This document shows, in pieces, positions 1 through 16,044 of a DNA stretch of 64,000 bases. The stretch's first letter is position 1; every line of letters begins with the position of its first letter. Made by a program: the position numbers and the translations under genes. Origin of the DNA: Sinonovacula constricta (lineage: Eukaryota; Mollusca; Bivalvia; Cardiida; Solecurtidae); contig CM017559.1 in the NCBI GenBank assembly GCA_007844125.1, forward strand, positions 36,637,423 through 36,701,422. The letters run 5' to 3'. Under the pieces are notes generated by a model. The model was not told the DNA's origin. It searched no databases and saw nothing but the letters and a program-made list of their open reading frames with translations.

Positions 1-1505
<1,505 letters not shown>

Positions 1506-1510
1506 ACTGG

Positions 1511-1590
1511 TCCGTCCGTCCGTCTGTCTGTGTGTCTGTGTGTCTGTGTGTCTGTATGTCTCTCTGTTTTCTGTCTGTCTGTCTGTCTGT

Positions 1591-1686
<96 letters not shown>

Positions 1687-1690
1687 ATGT
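1511..1690. repeat. compound (TCTG)n / (TGCC)n microsatellite
   Basis: An imperfect TCCG/TCTG/TGTG stretch is followed by TCTG repeats, a TGCC block of about seven units (about 1591-1625) and a longer pure TCTG run to about 1686. Because the unit is 4 bp, several frames stay open on both strands and give Cys-Leu-Ser-Val or Arg-Gln-Thr-Asp repeat peptides. These are not genes. Confidence 0.95.
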
Positions 1691-2694
1691 ATGCTTGTTT
1701 GAATATCTGTCTATGTCTGTCTCTCTTTCTCATATTTATGCTTATTTGTTCTCTCTTGTTGTTTGAGTGGTAAATTTACATAAAGGACAAGAGTTGATAG
1801 TTGTTGTCAGAACATGTGGAAATTGGGACAGCTGTGTGTCATTGAAATGTCAGAAATGTGACATATGTGAATAATTATTTGGTCCAATGTTCAGCGAGAC
1901 AATCTAACACGACAAAAGCAATAAAGTGGAACGTTCGGAAGCATCCAATGCTAAGTTTTTGCCACGTCTGATAGTAAGTTCCAAGGACAACTTCACCTTC
2001 GGTTTTCAATAAGAAACAAATGCACAAGAATATGTTACATTATAATCTTATTTTAAAATTCACATTGTCATTCAGGATTTAAAAATGCTATATACATCTA
2101 CATTGACTTACCCATTTCCTCGATTTGTGAATAAACTATGCAACTATCAATAAATCTGATCCGTTTTTGAAATATTTATAAAATAAAAGATAACAAGTAT
2201 ATAAAAGGGCTAAACTTCTTAGACAGTTAGGTTTCTTCCTTCTAGAAAGACATGCGAACAATATCTGCAGGACAACTCTGACAACAAAACAACACAACGA
2301 GCTGCAAGAGGAGGGGAGTTTGGGGCAAAAAAAACCTACTTCACAAAGTTTCACTTGTGCTTATGACGCCCCCCCCCCCCCTTCCAAAAAAAAATCCATA
2401 TTTCTGCACTTAAAATAAAAATTAAGACTTTCAACAGGAATCTACACTGGTTTCACAAATTACATGTAAGTAAATTTACATTAATTAAAGTAGCATTAAA
2501 TTGTGTTGATCTATGTGTATAGAACAATGTCTTGATCTATGTTTAACGTTATTCTTATAAATGCGAAGACTCATTGTCGAAGAGACAATGTACTCGTGCC
2601 ATGGATTCTAAATAAAATCAGTGAACCGAATTGTACATATTTAAAAAGAACACGTCTAAAGCCTCGAATTACCGAATACCGTTTAACCCTTATT
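1691..2694. other. unannotated stretch with a poly-C run
   Basis: No gene is recognised. A run of 13 C at 2369-2381 is followed within a few bases by a run of A. Such homopolymers are a common sequencing and assembly weak point. Confidence 0.55.
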
Positions 2695-3530
2695 AAATGA
2701 CTGCCTCAAACAACCTATTGAAATGTCAATGTGCGTTCTGGCTGCCTAAACCTCTTATTGGAATGTCATTGTACGTTCTGTCTGCCTAATCCTATAATTT
2801 AAATGTCATTGTCTGTTCTGCCAAAAACCCCTAATTGGAATGCTAGTGTCCGTTCTGGCTGCCTAAACCTCTTATTACAATGACATTGTCCATTCTGGCT
2901 GCGTTAACCTCTTATTGGGATGTCATTGAATATTCTACTGTCTAAACCACTAATTGGAATGCGATTGTCCATTCTGGCTGCCTTAAAGTCTAATGGAATG
3001 TCAATTTACGTTCTGGCTGCCTAAATCTCTAATTGGAATGTCATGGTACGTTCTGTCTGCCTAATCCACTAATTGAAATGTCATTGTCTGTTCTGCTTTA
3101 ACCTCTTATTGGGATGTCATTAACTAATCTAGCTGCCTAAACCTCTAAGTGGAATGTCATTGTCCGTTATGACTGACTAACCCTCTAATTGGAATGCCAT
3201 TGTCCATTCTGGTTGCCTAAGCCTCTAATTGTAATGCCATTGTCCATTCTGGCTGCCTAAACCGCTAATTGGAATGCCATTGTCCGTCATGACTGCCTAA
3301 ACCTCTAATTGGAATGCCCTTGTCCATTCTGGCTGCCTAAGCCTCTAATTGGAATGCCAGTGTCTATTGTGGCTGCCTAAACCTCTTATTGGAATGACAT
3401 TGTCCGTTATTACTGCCTCAACCTCACATTGGAATGTCATTGTCCGTTATGACTGCGTTAACATCTTATTGGAATGCCATTGTCCGTTCTGCCAAAACCT
3501 CTTATTAGAATGACACCATACGTTAAGGTA
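2695..3530. repeat. 40-bp minisatellite, about 21 diverged copies
   Basis: The unit contains GGCTGCCTAAACCTCTAATT, then GGAATGTCATTGTCC and GTTCT, with a period close to 40 bp. Copies differ by scattered substitutions and small deletions; a few lack the GGCTGCC part. No frame stays open. Several copies carry CTGCCTAATCCTATA or a close form, a word also found throughout the larger array starting at 5.53 kb, so the two arrays may share an ancestral segment. Confidence 0.9.
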
Positions 3531-4500
3531 AATGGCGTTTGTAGATTTGATATTTCTTTGCTTTATTAAGAGCTTGTCTGAATCTATTTGAGACTCGTTT
3601 ATAAAACAGCTGTCTGGAGAAAAACTATTTATTAATCACTGTCTGTCGAATAAGATATATTGCTGAGACACAATGGAGTTTGAAATGATCTAATACGTAT
3701 CAAATAACATTACATGACACACAGGATGGCTTTTTATTTAAAAAAGTGGATACACTACCGCACATACAACCGCAAAGACGTGCGCGCAACAACAAAAAAA
3801 AAGCACACCACACTTTCAGCACTGCCAGCTATATGATATAGGTAATTTTAGAAACTGATTAAAAGCCAATGTCAAACAAATAAATTGTAAAATATCGGTA
3901 TTGTGACTAATCCTACTAGTTTACAGAGGGTATTGTAATTCGGATATGCGGAATGAAAGTATAAAGAAGTCTTATGAGAGCTAGCATATATATTAAACTT
4001 TGACTTTGTAGACAGTAAGCAAAGCTAATGTAATGTGAGAAAAAAAAATTACAACCTCGAACTTCCTGTAGGGAAGAATATAAATATTAAATACAAAATT
4101 TCCTATCAGTGTAAGACAACTTATAGTAACCACCTGCATTTTAGAATGAAAAAGTCATTCACGGATTACCAGTAATTCTGATAAGCGGAGTGATATTGTT
4201 TTAAAGAATTATCGCAACAACACAATTATAATTATTAAAGCGACGTCTGGCTATAATTTAACGATAGGTAACCAAGAAAAATATATAAGTGTGTGGATAG
4301 AACAACCGCAGGTCATCTTGGAGACTTCCCCACCCGTGATAGAGGATCAACGAGTCAGAGGATTTTTTTAAAACTCTACCAACCAGGCCACGCGTGTCAT
4401 CTCTCTATTGTTTATGACAATAATGACGCATCAGCAATGAATATCACTCAGAAAATCTTATTTTCCAAATGGCAGGTACATATAAATAATCCCCAAATAA
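3531..4500. other. unannotated single-copy-like stretch
   Basis: AT-rich sequence with short A runs and no coding, RNA or repeat signal that I recognise. It separates the 40-bp minisatellite from the polypyrimidine tract. Confidence 0.55.
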
Positions 4501-4504
4501 CCTT

Positions 4505-5042
4505 AGACAACACACACCCTCACCGCTCACCCCCACCCCTCACCCCTTCACCCCTCACCCCTCAACCTCTTACCCCTTTTACCTCTCATACCTTCTCACC
4601 CCATTACACCCTCACCGCACCCCTCACCTTCTTACCCCTCAACCATCACCCTCACTCCTTCACCCTTCACCCTTACCCGTCACATCTTCACCCCTCATCC
4701 TCTTACCCCCTCACCCTACCCCTCTCCCCACCCCTCTTAACCCCTCCCACCTCCACCCCTCTTACCCCATCCCCCACCCCTCCCCATCTCTGTCCTCCTC
4801 TTACTCTTTACCCCCAAACCTATTTCCCGTCAAGTTGCACCCCTCACCCTTTTCCCCCTCAAACTACACCTCTACCAGCCACCTCCCCTCTTAACCCCTC
4901 GCCCCACCAACCATCTCTTGCCCCATCCCCCCACCCACCTACTCTTACCACAACCCCTCCCCACCACCTCTCACCCTCTCACCCTCTAACCCCTCACCCC
5001 TTACCCCAAACCATTCACCCCTCACCCCACCCAGCCCTCACC
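4505..5042. repeat. polypyrimidine CCCCTCA-type low-complexity tract
   Basis: About 540 bases made almost entirely of C, T and A, dominated by CACCCCTCACCC-like words and nearly free of G on the plus strand. A 266-codon frame (4293-5093) runs through it and would give a Pro/Ser/Thr/His-rich peptide. It is open because C-rich codons contain no stops, so I do not call a gene. Such a strand could adopt triplex or i-motif structures, which is inference from base composition. Confidence 0.9.
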
Positions 5043-5532
5043 CGCGTTTCTGCTTTACTAATTCGACGTTTAGGGCAATTAAACTCTTGTTAAGGAAGAT
5101 ATGTGAAATCTGGCTACGAGTGAGCATTTTTCACATTAACATTCATCACTTCCCTGATCATTTGTTTGCCAATATACACAATCTACTTTAACATTATCTA
5201 TACAACTGCAACCGTTAGTAAAATAAAGTAAGGTTGTACTGCTTTTATTTGCTTTTGATTTTGTTCAAAGTTTATGAATCTTCAATTTGCCAATCTGTAT
5301 TATTCGAAGTAAGTCTAACTATTTTTTAAGTCACACATAAACCGTGTTCTAAATCTGTTGAATTGTTTTACGTCGATATGGACACTTTCACATGTTCGAG
5401 GGTTGAAGTTCTGTCTAGATATATTTACTGAGGGTTGCTCTAAAGCTTTCCACTGATTGGTCATGCACCACATCGCTAATATGGTTCCAGTCCCTAAAGA
5501 TGGTATAAAAAGTTCCTTTTTATTAATGTAAT
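5043..5532. other. unannotated spacer before the giant array
   Basis: No gene or repeat family is recognised. The stretch runs directly into the first units of the 38-bp array. Confidence 0.55.
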
Positions 5533-7819
5533 ACATGTAACAACATCTTGCCCCTTCAGCCTAATTCTATACATGTAACAACATCTTACCCCTGCTGCCT
5601 AATCCTATACATATAACAACATCTTGCCCCTGCTGCCTAATCCTATACATGTAACAACATCTTACCCTTGCTGCCTAAACCATACATGTAACAACATCTT
5701 ACCCCTGCTGCCTAATCATATACATGTAACAACATCTTACCCTTGCTGCCTAAACCATACATGTAACAACATCTTACCCTTGCTGCCTAAACCATACATG
5801 TAACAACATCTTACCCCTGCTGCCTAATCATATACATGTAACAACATCTTAACCTTGCTGCCTAATCCTATACATGTAACAACATCTTACCCTTGATGCC
5901 CAAACCTATACATGTAACAACATCTTACCCCTGCTGCCTAAACCTATACATGTAACAACATCTTACCCGTGCTGCCTAAACGTATACATGTAACAACATC
6001 TTACCCCTGCTGCCCAAACCTATACATGTAACAACATCTTACCCCTGCTGCCCAAACCTATACATGTAACAACATCTAACCCTTGCTGCCTAAACCTATA
6101 CATGTAACAACATCTTACCCCTGCTGCCCAAACCTATACATGTAACAACATCTTACCCTTGCTGCCCAAACCTATACATGTAACAACATCTTACCCGTGC
6201 TGCCCAAACCTATACATGTAACAACATCTTACCCGTGCTGCCCAAACCTATACATGTAACAACATCTTACCCTTGCTGCCCAAACATATACATATAACAA
6301 CATCTTACCCGTGCTGCCCAAACCTATACATGTAACAACTTCTTACCCGTGCTGCCCAAACCTATACATGTAACAACATCTTACCCTTGCTGCCCAAACC
6401 TATACATGTAACAACATCTTACACGTGCTGCCCAAACCTATACATGTAACAACATCTTACCCTTGCTGCCCAAACCTATACATGTAACAACATCTTACCC
6501 GTGCTGCCCAAACCTATACATGTAACAACATCTTACCCGTGCTGCCCAAACCTATACATGTAACAACATCTAACCCTTGCTGCCCAAACCTATACATGTA
6601 ACAACATCTAACCCTTGCTGCCCAAACCTATACATGTAACAACATCTAACCCTTGCTGCCCAAACCTATACATGTAACAACATCTTACACGTGCTGCCCA
6701 AACCTATACATGTAACAACATCTTACCCTTGCTGCCCAAACCTATACATGTAACAACATCTTACCCGTGCTGCCCAAACCTATACATGTAACAACATCTT
6801 ACCCTTGCTGCCCAAACCTATACATGTAACAACAACTTACCCGTGCTGCCCAAACCTATACATGTAACAACATCTTACCCGTGCTGCCCAAACCTATACA
6901 TGTAACAACATCTAACCCTTGCTGCCCAAACCTATACATGTAACAACATCTAACCCTTGCTGCATAAACCATACATGTAACAACATCTAACCCTTGATGC
7001 CCAAACCTATACATGTAACAACATCTAACCCTTGCTGCCTAAACCATACATGTAACAACATCTTACCCCTGCTGCCCAAACCTATACATGTAACAACATC
7101 TTACTCCTGCTGCCCAAACCTATACATGTAACAACATCATACCCTTGCTGCCTAAACCATACATGTAACAACATCTAACCCTTGCTGCCTAAACCATACA
7201 TGTAACAACATCTAACCCTTGCTGCCCAAACCTATACATGTAACAACATCTTGCCCCTGCTGCCCAAACCTATACATGTAACAACATCTTACCCCTGCTG
7301 CCCAAACCTATACATGTAACAACATCTTACCCCTGCTGCCTAATCCTATACATGTAACAACATCTTACCCCTGCTGCCCAAACCTATACATGTAACAACA
7401 TCTAACCCTTGCTGCCCAAACCTATACATGTAACAACATCTTACCCTTGCTGCCTAATCCTATTCATGTAACAACATCTTACCCCTGCTGCCCAAACCTA
7501 TACATGTAACAACATCTTACCCGTGCTGCCCAAACCTATACATGTAACAACATCTTACTCCTGCTGCCTAATCCTATACATGTAACAACATCTTACCCCT
7601 ACTGCCTAATCATATACATGTAACAACATCTAACCCCTACTGCCTAATCCTATACATGTAACAACATCTAACCCCTACTGCCTAATCCTATACATGTAAC
7701 AACATCTTACCCCTGCTGCCTAATCATATACATGTAACAACATCTAACCCCTACTGCCTAATCCTATACATGTAACAACATCTAACCCCTACTGCCTAAT
7801 CCTATACATGTAACAACAT

Positions 7820-8725
7820 CTTACCCCTACAGCCTAATCATATACATGTAACAACATCTTACCCCTGCTGCCTAAACCTATACATGTAACAACATCTAAT
7901 CCCTGCTGCCTAATCCTATACATGTAACAACATCTTATCCCTGCTGCCTAATCCATACATGTAACAACAAATTACCCCTGCTGCCTAATACTATACATGT
8001 AACAACATCTAACCCCTGCTGCCTAGTCCTATACATGTAAAAACATCTTACCCCTGCTGCCTATTCCTATACATGTAACAACATCTTACCCCTGTTGCCT
8101 AATCCTATACATGTAACAACATCTTACCCTTGCTGCCTAAACCATACATGTAACAACATCATACCCCTGCTGCCTAATCCTATACATGTAACAACATCTT
8201 ACCCCTGCTGCCTAATCCTATACATGTAACAACATCTTACCCTTGCTGCCTAAACCATACATGTAACAACATCTTACCCCTACAGCCTAATCATATACAT
8301 GTAACAACATCTTACCCCTGCTGCCTAAACCTATACATGTAACAACATCTAATCCCTGCTGCCTAATCCTATACATGTAACAACATCTTATCCCTGCTGC
8401 CTAATCCATACATGTAACAACAAATTACCCCTGCTGCCTAATACTATACATGTAACAACATCTAACCCCTGCTGCCTAGTCCTATACATGTAAAAACATC
8501 TTACCCCTGCTGCCTATTCCTATACATGTAACAACATCTTACCCCTGTTGCCTAATCCTATACATGTAACAACATCTTACCCTTGCTGCCTAAACCATAC
8601 ATGTAACAACATCATACCCCTGCTGCCTAATCCTATACATGTAACAACATCTTACCCCTGCTGCCTAATCCTATACATGTAACAACATCTTACCCCTGCT
8701 GCCTAATCCATACATGTAACAACAT
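7820..8725. repeat. 453-bp higher-order duplication inside the 38-bp array
   Basis: A run of 12 units carrying rare variants (TACAGCC, GCCTAGTCCT, TAAAAACATC, CTATTCC) occurs twice in the same order. Marker ACAGCC is at 7829 and 8282, and GCCTAGTCCT at 8021 and 8474, both offset by 453. This is a recent tandem segment duplication of whole units. Confidence 0.85.
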
Positions 8726-11099
8726 CTTACCCCTGCTGCCTAATCGTATACATGTAACAAAATCTTACCAGTGCTGCCTAATCCTATACATGTAACAACA
8801 TCTTACCCCTGCTGCCTAATCCATACATGTAACAACATCTTACCCTTGCTGCCTAATCCATACACGTAACAACATCTTACCCCTGCTGCCTATTCCTATA
8901 CATGTAACAACATCTAACCGCTTCTGCCTAATCCTATACATGTAACAACATCTTACCCCTGCTGCCTAATCCTATACATGTAACAACATCTTACCCCTGC
9001 TGCCTAATCCATACATGTAACAACATCTTACCCCTGCTGCCTAGTCCATACATGTAACAACATCTTACCCTTGCTGCCTAATCCATACATATAACAACAT
9101 CTTACCCCTGCTGCCTAATCCTTTACATAAAACAACATCTTATCCCTGCTGCCTAATCCATACATGTAACAACATTTAACCACCACTGCTTAATCCTTTA
9201 CAGGTAACAACATCTTACCCCTGCTGCCTAATCATATACATGTAACAACATCTTACCCTTGCTGCCTAATCCATACATATAACAACATCTTACCCCAGCT
9301 GCCTAATCCATACATGTAGCAACATCTTACCCTTGCTGCCTAATCCATACATGTAACAACATCTTACCCCTGCTGCCTAATCCATACATGTAACAACAAC
9401 TTACCCTTGCTGCCCAAACCTTTACATGTAACAACATCTTACCCCTGCTGCCTAATCCATACATGTAACAACATCTAACCGTTGCTGCCTAATCCATACA
9501 TGTAACAACATCTTACCGCTGCTGCCTAATCCTATACATGTAACAACATCTTACCCCTGCTGCCTATTCCTATACATGTAACAACATCTAACCCCTGCTG
9601 CCTAATCCATACATGTAACAACATCTAACCCCTGCTGCCTAATCCATACATGTAACAACATCTTACCCCTGCTGCCTAATCCATACATGTAACAACATCT
9701 TACCCCTGCTGCCTAATCCTATACATGTAACAACATCTAACCCCTGCTGCCTATTCCATACATATAACAACATCTTACCCTTGCTGCCTAATCCATACAT
9801 GTAACAACATTTTACCCTTGCTGCCTAATCCTATACATGTAACAACATCTTACCCCTGCTGCCTAATCCTATACATGTAACAACATCTTACCCCTGCTGC
9901 CTAATCCTATACATGTAACAACATCTTACCCCTGCTGCCTAATCCTATACATGTAACAACATCTTACCCCTGCTGCCTAATCCTATACATGTAACAACAT
10001 CTTACCCCTGCTGCCTAATCATATACATGTAACAACATCTTACCCCTGCTGCCTAATCATATACATGTAACAACATCTTACCCCTGCTGCCTAATCATAT
10101 ACATGTAACAACATCTTACCCCTGCTGCCTAATCCTATACATATAACAACATCTTACCCTTGCTGCCTAATCCTATACATATAACAACATCTTACCCTTG
10201 CTGCCTAATCCTATACATATAACAACATCTAACCCCTGCTGCCTATTCCATACATATAACAACATCTTACCCTTGCTGCCTAATCCATACATGTAACAAC
10301 ATCTTACCCCTGCTGCCTAATCATATACATGTAACAACATCTTACCCCTGCTGCCTAATCATATACATGTAACAACATCTTACCCCTGCTGCCTAATCAT
10401 ATACATGTAACAACATCTTACCCCTGCTGCCTAATCATATACATATAACAACATCTAACCCCTGCTGCCTATTCCATACATATAACAACATCTTACCCTT
10501 GCTGCCTAATCCATACATGTAACAACATCTTACCCCTGCTGCCTAATCCTATACATATAACAACATCTAACCCCTGCTGCCTATTCCATACATATAACAA
10601 CATCTTACCCTTGCTGCCTAATCCATACATGTAACAACATCTTACCCCTGCTGCCTAATCATATACATGTAACAACATCTTACCCCTGCTGCCTAATCCT
10701 ATACATGTAACAACATCTTACCCCTGCTGCCTAATCCTATACATGTAACAACATCTTACCCTTGCTGCCTAATCATATACATGTAACAACATCTTACCCC
10801 TGCTGCCTAATCATATACATGTAACAACATCTTACCCCTGCTGCCTAATCATATACATATAACAACATCTAACCCCTGCTGCCTATTCCATACATATAAC
10901 AACATCTTACCCTTGCTGCCTAATCCATACATGTAACAACATCTTACCCCTGCTGCCTAATCCTATACATATAACAACATCTAACCCCTGCTGCCTATTC
11001 CATACATATAACAACATCTTACCCCTGCTGCCTAATCCATACATGTAACAACATCTTACCCCTGCTGCCTAATCATATACATGTAACAACATCTTACCC

Positions 11100-14000
11100 C
11101 TGCTGCCTAATCCTATACATATAGCAACATCTTACCCCTGCTACCTAATCCTATACATATAACAACATCTTACCCCTGCTGCCCAAACCTATACATATAA
11201 CAATATCTTACCCTTGCTGCCTAATCCTATACATGTAACAACATCTTACCCTTGCTGCCCAAACCTATACATGTAACAACATCTTACCCCTGCTGCCCAA
11301 ACCTATACATATAACAACATCTTACCCCTGCTGCCTAATCCTATACATATAACAACATCTTACCCCTGCTGCCTAATCCTATACATATAACAACATCTTA
11401 CCCCTGCTGCCCATACCTATACATATAACAACATCTTACCCCTGCTGCCTAATCCTATACATGTAACAACATCTTACCCTTGCTGCCCAAACCTATACAT
11501 GTAACAACATCTTACCCCTGCTGCCTAATCCATACATGTAGCAACATCTAACCCTTGCTGCCTAATCCTATACATGTAACAACATCTTACCCGTGCTGCC
11601 CAAACCTATACATGTAACAACATCTTACCCGTGCTGAAAAAACCTATACATGTAACAACATCTAACCCTTGCTGCCCAAACCTATACATGTAACAACATC
11701 TTACCCGTGCTGCCCAAACCTATACATGTAACAACATCTTACCCCTGCTGCCTAATCCTATACATGTAACAACATCTTACCCGTGCTGCCCAAACCTATA
11801 CATGTAACAACATCTTACCCGTGCTGCCCAAACCTATACATGTAACAACATCTAACCCTTGCTGCCCAAACCTATACATGTAACAACATCTAACCCGTGC
11901 TGCCCAAAACTATACATGTAACAACATCTTACCCCTGCTGCCTAATCCTATACATGTAACAACATCTTACCCGTGCTGCCCAAACCTATACATGTAACAA
12001 CATCTTACCCGTGCTGCCCAAACCTATACATGTAACAACATCTTACCCTTGCTGCCCAAACCTATACATGTAACAACATCTTACCCGTGCTGCCCAAACC
12101 TATACATGTAACAACATCTTACCCCTGCTGCCTAATCCATACATGTAACAACATCTTACCCTTGCTGCCCAAACCTATACATGTAACAACATCTTACCCG
12201 TGCTGCCTAATCCTATACATGTAACAACATCTTACCCCTGCTGCCTAATCCTATACATGTAACAACATCTTACCCTTGCTGCCCAAACCTATACATGTAA
12301 CAACATCTTACCCCTGCTGCCTAATCCATACATGTAACAACATCTAACCCTTGCTGCCTAATCCATACATGTAACAACATCTTACCCCTGCTGCCTAATC
12401 CTATACATGTAACAACATCTTACCCTTGCTGCCTAATCCTATACATGTAACAACATCTTACCCCTGCTGCCTAATCCATACATGTAACAACATCTTACCC
12501 CTGGTGCCTAATCCTATACATGTAACAACATCTTACCCCTGCTGCCTATTCCTATACATGTAATAACATCTAACCCCTGCTGCCTAATCCATACATGTAA
12601 CAACATCTAACCCCTGCTGCCTAATCCTATACATGTAACAACATCTAACCCCTGCTGCCTAATCCTATACATGTAACAACATCTAACCCCTGCTGCCTAA
12701 TCCATACATGTAACAACATCTAACCCCTGCTGCCTATTCCTATACATGTAACAACATCTTACCCCTGCTGCCTAATCCATACATGTAACAACATCTAACC
12801 CTTGCTGCCTTATCCATACATGTAACAACATCTTACCCCTGCTGCCTAATCCCATACATGTAACAACATCTTACCCCTGCTGCCTATTCCTATACATGTA
12901 ACAACATCTAACCCCTGCTGCCTAATCCTATACATGTAATAACATCTTAACCCTGCTGCCTAATCCTATACATGTAACAACATCTTACCCCTGCTGCCTA
13001 ATCCTATACATATAACAACATCTTACCCCTGCTGCCTAATCCTATACATGTAACAACATCTTACCCCTGCTGCCTTATCCATACACGTAACAACATCTTA
13101 CCCCTGCTGCCTAATCCTATACATGTAACAACATTTTACCACTGCTGCATAATCCATACATGTAACAACATCTTACCCGTGCTGCCTAATCCATACATGT
13201 AACAACATCTTACCGCTGCTGCCTAATCCTATACATGTAACAACATCTTACCCTTGCTGCCTAATCCTATACATGTAACAACATCTAATCCCTGCTGCCT
13301 AATCCATACATGTAACAACATCTTACCCCTGCTGCCTAATCCATACGTGTAACAACATCTAACTCCTGCTGCCTAATCCATACATGTAACAACATCTTAC
13401 CCTTGCTGCCTAATCCTATACATGTAACAACATCTTACTCCTGCTGCCTAATCCATACATGTAACAACATCTTACCCCTGCTGCCTATTCCTATACATGT
13501 AACAACATCTTACCCCTGCTGCCTAATCGTATACATATAACAACATCTTACCCCTGCTGCCTAATCCTATACATTTAACAACATCTAACCCCTGCTGCCT
13601 AATCCTATACATATAACAACATCTTACCCCTGCTGCCTAATCATATACATGTAACAACATCTTACCCCTGCTGCCTAATCCTATACATATAACAACATCT
13701 TACCCCTGCTGCCTAATCCTATACACGTAACAACATCTTACCCCTGCTGCCTAAACCATACATGTAACAACATCTTACCCCTGCTGCCTATTCCTATACA
13801 TGTAACAACATCTTACCCCTGCTGCCTAATCGTATACATTTAACAACATCTAACCCCTGCTGCCTAATCATATACATGTAACAACATCTTACCCCTGCTG
13901 CCTAATCCTATACATATAACAACATCTTACCCCTGCTGCCTAATCCTATACACGTAACAACATCTTACCCCTGCTGCCTAAACCATACATGTAACAACAT

Positions 14001-14880
14001 CTTACCCCTGCTGCCTATTCCTATACATATAACAACATCTTACCCCTGCTGCCTAATCCTATACATTTAACAACATCTAACCCCTGCTGCCTAATCCTAT
14101 ACATATAACAACATCTTACCCCTGCTGCCTAATCATATACATGTAACAACATCTTACCCCTGCTGCCTAATCCTATACATATAACAACATCTTACCCCTG
14201 CTGCCTACTCCTATACATGAAACAACATCTTACCCCTGCTGCCTAATCCTATACATGTAACAACATCTTACTCCTGCTGCCTAATCCTATACATGTAACA
14301 ACATCTAACCCCTACTGCCTAATCCTATACATGTAACAACATCTAACCCCTGCTGCCTAATCCTATAAATATAACAACATCTTACCCTTGCTGCCTAATC
14401 CTATACATGTAACAACATCTTACCCCTGCTGCCTAATCCTATACATGTAACAACATCTTACCCCTGCTGCCTATTCCTATACATATAACAACATCTTACC
14501 CTCGCTGCCTTATCATATACATGTAACAACATCTCACCAGTGCTGCCTAATCCTATACATGTAACAACATCTTACCCCTGCTGCCTTATCCATACACGTA
14601 ACAACATCTTACCCCTGCTGCCTAGTCCATACATGTAACAACATCTTACCCTTGCTGCCTAATCCATACATGTAACAACATCTTACCATTGCTGCCTTAT
14701 CCATACATGTAACAACATCTTACCCCTGCTGCCTAATCCATACATGTAACAACATCTTATCCTTGCTGCCTAATCCATACATGTAACAACATCTTACCGC
14801 TGCTGCCTAATCCTATACATGTAACAACATCTTACCCCTGCTGCCTATTCCTATACATGTAACAACATCTAACCCCTGCT
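11100..14880. repeat. higher-order block, first copy, in the 38-bp array
   Basis: Rare unit variants here recur later in the same order. CTACCTAATC at 11141 and CAATATCTTA at 11201 recur at +4945. CTGGTGCCTA at 12501 recurs at +4452, and ATCTCACCAG at 14531 recurs at +4072. The stepwise offset change shows that whole blocks of units were gained or lost after a duplication of several kilobases. Blocks rich in CCCAAACC units alternate with blocks rich in CCTAATCC units. Confidence 0.85.
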
Positions 14881-16044
14881 GCCTAATCCATACATGTAAC
14901 AACATCTTACCCCTGCTGCCTAATCCATACATATAACAACATCTTACCCCTGCTGCCTAATCCATACATGTAACAACATCTAACCCTGCTGCCTAATCCA
15001 TACATGTAACAACATCTTACCCCTGCTGCCTAATCCATACATATAACAACATCTTACCCCTGCTGCCTAATCCATACATGTAACAACATCTTACCCCTGC
15101 TGCCTAATCCATACATATAACAACATCTTACCCCTGCTGCCTAATCCATACATGTAACAACATCTTACCCCTGCTGCCTAATCATATACATGTAACAACA
15201 TCTTACCCCTGCTGCCTAATCCTATAAATGTAACAACATCTTACCCTTCCTGCCCAAACCTATACATGTAACAACATCTTACCCCTGCTGCCCAAACCTA
15301 TACATGTAACAACAACTAACCCGTGCTGCCCAAACCTATACATGTAACAACATCTTACCCCTGCTGCCTAATCCTATACATGTAACAACATCTTACCCTT
15401 GCTGCCCAAACCTATACATGTAACAACATCTTACCCGTGCTGCCCAAACCTATACATGTAACAACATCTTACCCTTGCTGCCCAAACCTATACATGTTAC
15501 AACATCTTACCCCTGCTGCCCAAACCTATACATGTAACAACATCTTACCCGTGCTGCCCAAACCTATACATGTAACAACATCTAACCCTTGCTGCCCAAA
15601 CCTATACATGTAACAACATCTTACCCTTGCTGCCCAAACCTATACATGTTACAACATCTTACCCCTGCTGCCCAAACCTATACATGTAACAACATCTTAC
15701 CCGTGCTGCCCAAACCTATACATGTAACAACATCTAACCCTTGCTGCCCAAACCTATACATGTAACAACATCTTACCCTTGCTGCCCAAACCTATACATG
15801 TAACAACATCTTACCCGTGCTGCCCAAACCTATACATGTAACAACATCTAACCCTTGCTGCCTAATCCTATACATGTAACAACATCTTACCCGTGCTGCC
15901 CAAACCTATACATGTAACAACATCTTACCCGTGCTGCCCAAACCTATACATGTAACAACATCTTACCCTTGCTGCCCAAACCTATACATGTTACAACATC
16001 TTACCCCTGCTGCCCAAACCTATACATATAACAACATCTTACCC

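Noticed and set aside
4293..5093. 266-codon Pro/Thr/Ser-rich protein
   Set aside because: The frame is open only because the strand is nearly free of G and so of most stop codons. Nothing indicates a gene start, exons or a domain.
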